Below are positions 61,901-64,000 of a DNA stretch of 64,000 nt, one piece after another. A program made the translations under genes and the position numbers. The DNA comes from Nymphaea colorata (taxonomy: Eukaryota > Streptophyta > Magnoliopsida > Nymphaeales > Nymphaeaceae): positions 18,243,289 to 18,307,288 of the forward strand of contig NC_045146.1 of the NCBI RefSeq assembly GCF_008831285.2, written 5' to 3'. Each line of letters starts with the position of its first letter. Position 1 is the first letter of the stretch. Below the pieces are notes generated by a model. The model ran no database searches, was not told the DNA's origin, and saw nothing but the letters and a program-made list of their open reading frames with translations.

Positions 61901-63752
61901 TAAGTATATATGCAAAATAACATAGAAAAATAAAAATGAAAGCAACATCTAAATAAAAAAATGATTTTAAATAAAAACATGACATGTTGATGAACAATAA
62001 CTGTAGACATAATGAAAACTGAGTTGGAAAAATTAGATCACAGAAACTTAAGCAGTTTCGATCGATGTCTAAGTACCCACTTTGGGTATGGGTAAGGCGA
62101 CACAGGTACGTGGACCTTATTGAAGTACCCATGTGAGATGTGACTTAGCCAAAATCTGGTGAACTACAACAGTGTGAGTACCTGTCATCTGAGACAGAAA
62201 TCTTGTCATTGACTCTTCCTCAGAGGCACTAATTTACACATTATAAATGGACCTAAAGAAGAAACTGCTATAGAGGTACAAGTTTCACACTTGCGTTCAC
62301 CCATAAAGTGCTATCAATTAGCTAGATGGAAAGACGATCAGCCAATGGGCATGGTAGAATTTAAAAGTGGCCAATATGTACCTAAAGAAAACGGAACAAT
62401 GAGGAAGCGTCAAATCTGACACATGGCTTGGAATACATAAAAGCTAAGGTGGAAAAGAGTAAATGACTGAAAGTGATCGGAAGATTATTAGCGAGAAGAA
62501 TCAAGCAGAATGTCCAGATGAGGAACCAAATGGGAATCTAAGAAATTATTTTCTTACCTTCAGAGTGGTTCACGCTTCTCATTAAGTACCATGTTTCTAT
62601 ATAGGATTATCTCTCACTGTACTCAAAAGAAGTTTATAACTTCAATGCAGGATTGTGTTTTTATTATATTTTTTTTGTCCTGTTAGAGTTCATCCTTTCA
62701 ACACAGTGTAAGTGGCAACTATCTATGCTGCAGTCTTCATCGTCTTGGCATTACAAATCTCCTTCCATTTTTTTTCGAAATCTAATCATTTTACAGAACA
62801 ATCCACGGGTAAAACAGCCAATACCCCTATTTTTCATATGTGTACATATAGCTTAAATAACTTATATTTCTGATTTCAACCTACCGAAAATTGAGTATCC
62901 TTTATATTTTAGAAAGAGAATGTAAAATAAAAAATTTAAAAAAAAAACAAAATGCAAGTTAAAATTGAAATTTTGCATTTAATTAAATAGAACACAGAAC
63001 AACCCAAAGAACCACAAATGAAGAAACAAACCTTGTGAACACACAAGACACCAGAAGCACACTTTCAATCTCATTTATTTAAAGCTGCCTTACTAAAAGC
63101 TTCAAGAATAACATTCAAGTCATTACTAGTAACATCCACCAATCAGTTGTTCACCTTTGTTGGCCTTGGTACTGCACCAGGCTGCAAGCTCTGAACGGAT
63201 ATTAAAGGAGGACCGTCTTCTTCACAACCTTTAGGCAATGTATTCCTAATGGGGGGAATGGGCTCAACTGTACCCACATTACCAATACTGCTGTCTACAG
63301 GTATAGATAGAGACTCCCTTGACAAGGAGTTCTCAGCAAAGAAATAACCTCGCAGTCTGTCAGTCAACTGAAGAAGAGCTTGTCGGGCTGCCCTTATCTC
63401 ACCCACAATCTACAAACATATGCCTTTCTCATCAATCCTTCATCCTTTTAAATCATATGAAAATAAGAATATAGCAAATAAGTGAAAAAGGAAAAAGATT
63501 GACCTCAACAAGCTCATCAGAACTTGAAGTGCATAATGGATGCTGCTCTCTTGGTAAAACATGCATCTCTGCATTACTTGACCTAGAGATCTCTGTAAGG
63601 AAGAGATCCCTCTCACCTAAGTAGTCAATTTCAATAGACGGAACAAGCAGTCTTGTCTTCACAATATTTTCTTTGTCGTGAGCAAGATCTACGAGATGGG
63701 TTTGTATATGGAGCAAAGCTTCCTGAGCTGGAAAGAGGATGTCATCTTGATC
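58953..63752 (-). CDS. KH-domain RNA-binding protein (HEN4/RCF3-like family), C-terminal part
   Basis: Plant multi-KH proteins act in nuclear RNA processing. Minus-strand exons in the window: 63752-63504, 63409-63155, 59592-59492, 59371-59266, 59184-59079 and 58984-58953 (stop TAA). All are GT-AG and in frame; the exon at 63752 opens with an acceptor, so more exons lie beyond 64000. It encodes about 291 aa. One KH domain spans KTRLLVPSIEIDYLGERD through DELVEIVGEIRAARQALLQL. After a Pro/Ser-rich linker, a second spans TVEVAISEHATAALTRSKNK through PEQAEKAQNLLQGFIL at the C-terminus. Both lack a textbook GXXG loop (GERD and TRSKNK stand in its place). The 3.6-kb intron between 63155 and 59592 is repeat-rich. 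The family is clear, but the exact orthologue is not. Confidence 0.87.
59748..59937. mobile_element. Short GGGTAC-end element (about 190 bp)
   Basis: The left end gatgggtgtgggtac and right end gccgcacccatgttac are imperfect inverted repeats sharing the ATGGGTG(C/T)GG core with the 53821-54237 element. No target duplication was identified. Confidence 0.5.
60997..61257. repeat. Tandem repeat, ~96-bp unit, about 2.7 copies
   Basis: Copies start near 60997, 61093 and 61188 with gtaaaca(t/a)aac, and share cataaagactgtttcatc and acttcaaacta blocks. The last copy is truncated. Confidence 0.93.
61797..62142. mobile_element. GGGTAC-end element in KH-gene intron (about 345 bp)
   Basis: The left region (gtgcatgggtacaggtatgg, then more gggta-type words) and right region (gggtatgggtaaggcg ... 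gtacccatgtgagatgtgac) form imperfect inverted ends around an AT-rich core, like 53821-54237. The boundaries are approximate. Confidence 0.55.
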
Positions 63753-64000
63753 CTACCAGAATTAACATAAAATGAAACTAGATGTTAAAAGGTCAGTAAC
63801 ATTTGGACCTACAATATAATGCTCAATGAGATATCAACAGCCTCCAAACTGGCGAAATAATCATAAAAGAAGGGAACAACACGACATGAACTCTGTCATA
63901 GTAGCAAAGTGGCATTTATTATTCTTCAAAGTTCAAATAAAGGAGCACGTTAATTGGAAAAGTGACCAGAAAGAACTTCTACCACATGAAATGCTTATTT

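Larger units (their letters stand above)
59593..63154 (-). other. Large KH-gene intron, repeat-rich
   Basis: This 3.6-kb intron holds transposon-like elements at 59748-59937 and 61797-62142, a 96-bp tandem array at 60997-61257, and AT-rich DNA. No coding sequence is recognised. Confidence 0.7.

Overview
This is nuclear DNA of a flowering plant. All seven protein genes are split by GT-AG introns and match angiosperm families, including plastid proteins with transit peptides, a class III peroxidase and an INDETERMINATE-domain factor. Intergenic and intronic DNA is AT-rich and full of (TA)n, (GA)n and compound microsatellites and small non-autonomous DNA transposons. The first exons of FTSH11 and BAM9 are markedly GC-rich compared with later exons, a gradient common in monocots. 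I cannot fix the lineage beyond angiosperm.

Layout: 1-2121 (-) holds the 5' three exons of an IDD zinc-finger transcription factor, cut by the window start. 2122-8366 is repeat-rich with no gene seen. 8367-11260 (-) is HPY2/MMS21, a SUMO E3 ligase of the SMC5/6 complex (7 exons, 239 aa). A 1.6 kb divergent promoter region separates it from 12840-18143 (+), an ERI1-like DEDDh exonuclease (ERL1-like, 6 exons, 322 aa). 19557-23031 (-) is a secreted class III peroxidase (4 exons, 323 aa) whose distal catalytic arginine is replaced by glutamate. 25208-37060 (-) is FTSH11, an organellar AAA metalloprotease (17 exons, 824 aa). 37061-50239 is 13 kb of intergenic DNA with at least two hAT-type MITEs, one bounded by a perfect 8-bp target duplication. 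50240-56625 (+) is a BAM9-like beta-amylase homologue (4 exons, 564 aa), probably non-catalytic. 58953-63752 (-) is the 3' half of a KH-domain RNA-binding protein; its 5' exons lie beyond the window.

The genes show no shared pathway or cluster logic. They are ordinary, independently transcribed plant genes. All exon chains were joined by eye from reading frame, splice dinucleotides and family conservation, and each complete chain stays in frame. I found no RNA genes, CRISPR arrays, autonomous transposase or reverse-transcriptase genes. The most unusual items are the peroxidase active-site substitution, the beta-amylase with a shortened active-site loop, a family of DNA transposons whose ends are packed with short palindromic repeats (one with a perfect 8-bp duplication inside a BAM9 intron), competing splice donors in the IDD gene, and upstream ORFs preceding BAM9 and FTSH11. 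I see no convincing new multi-gene system here.
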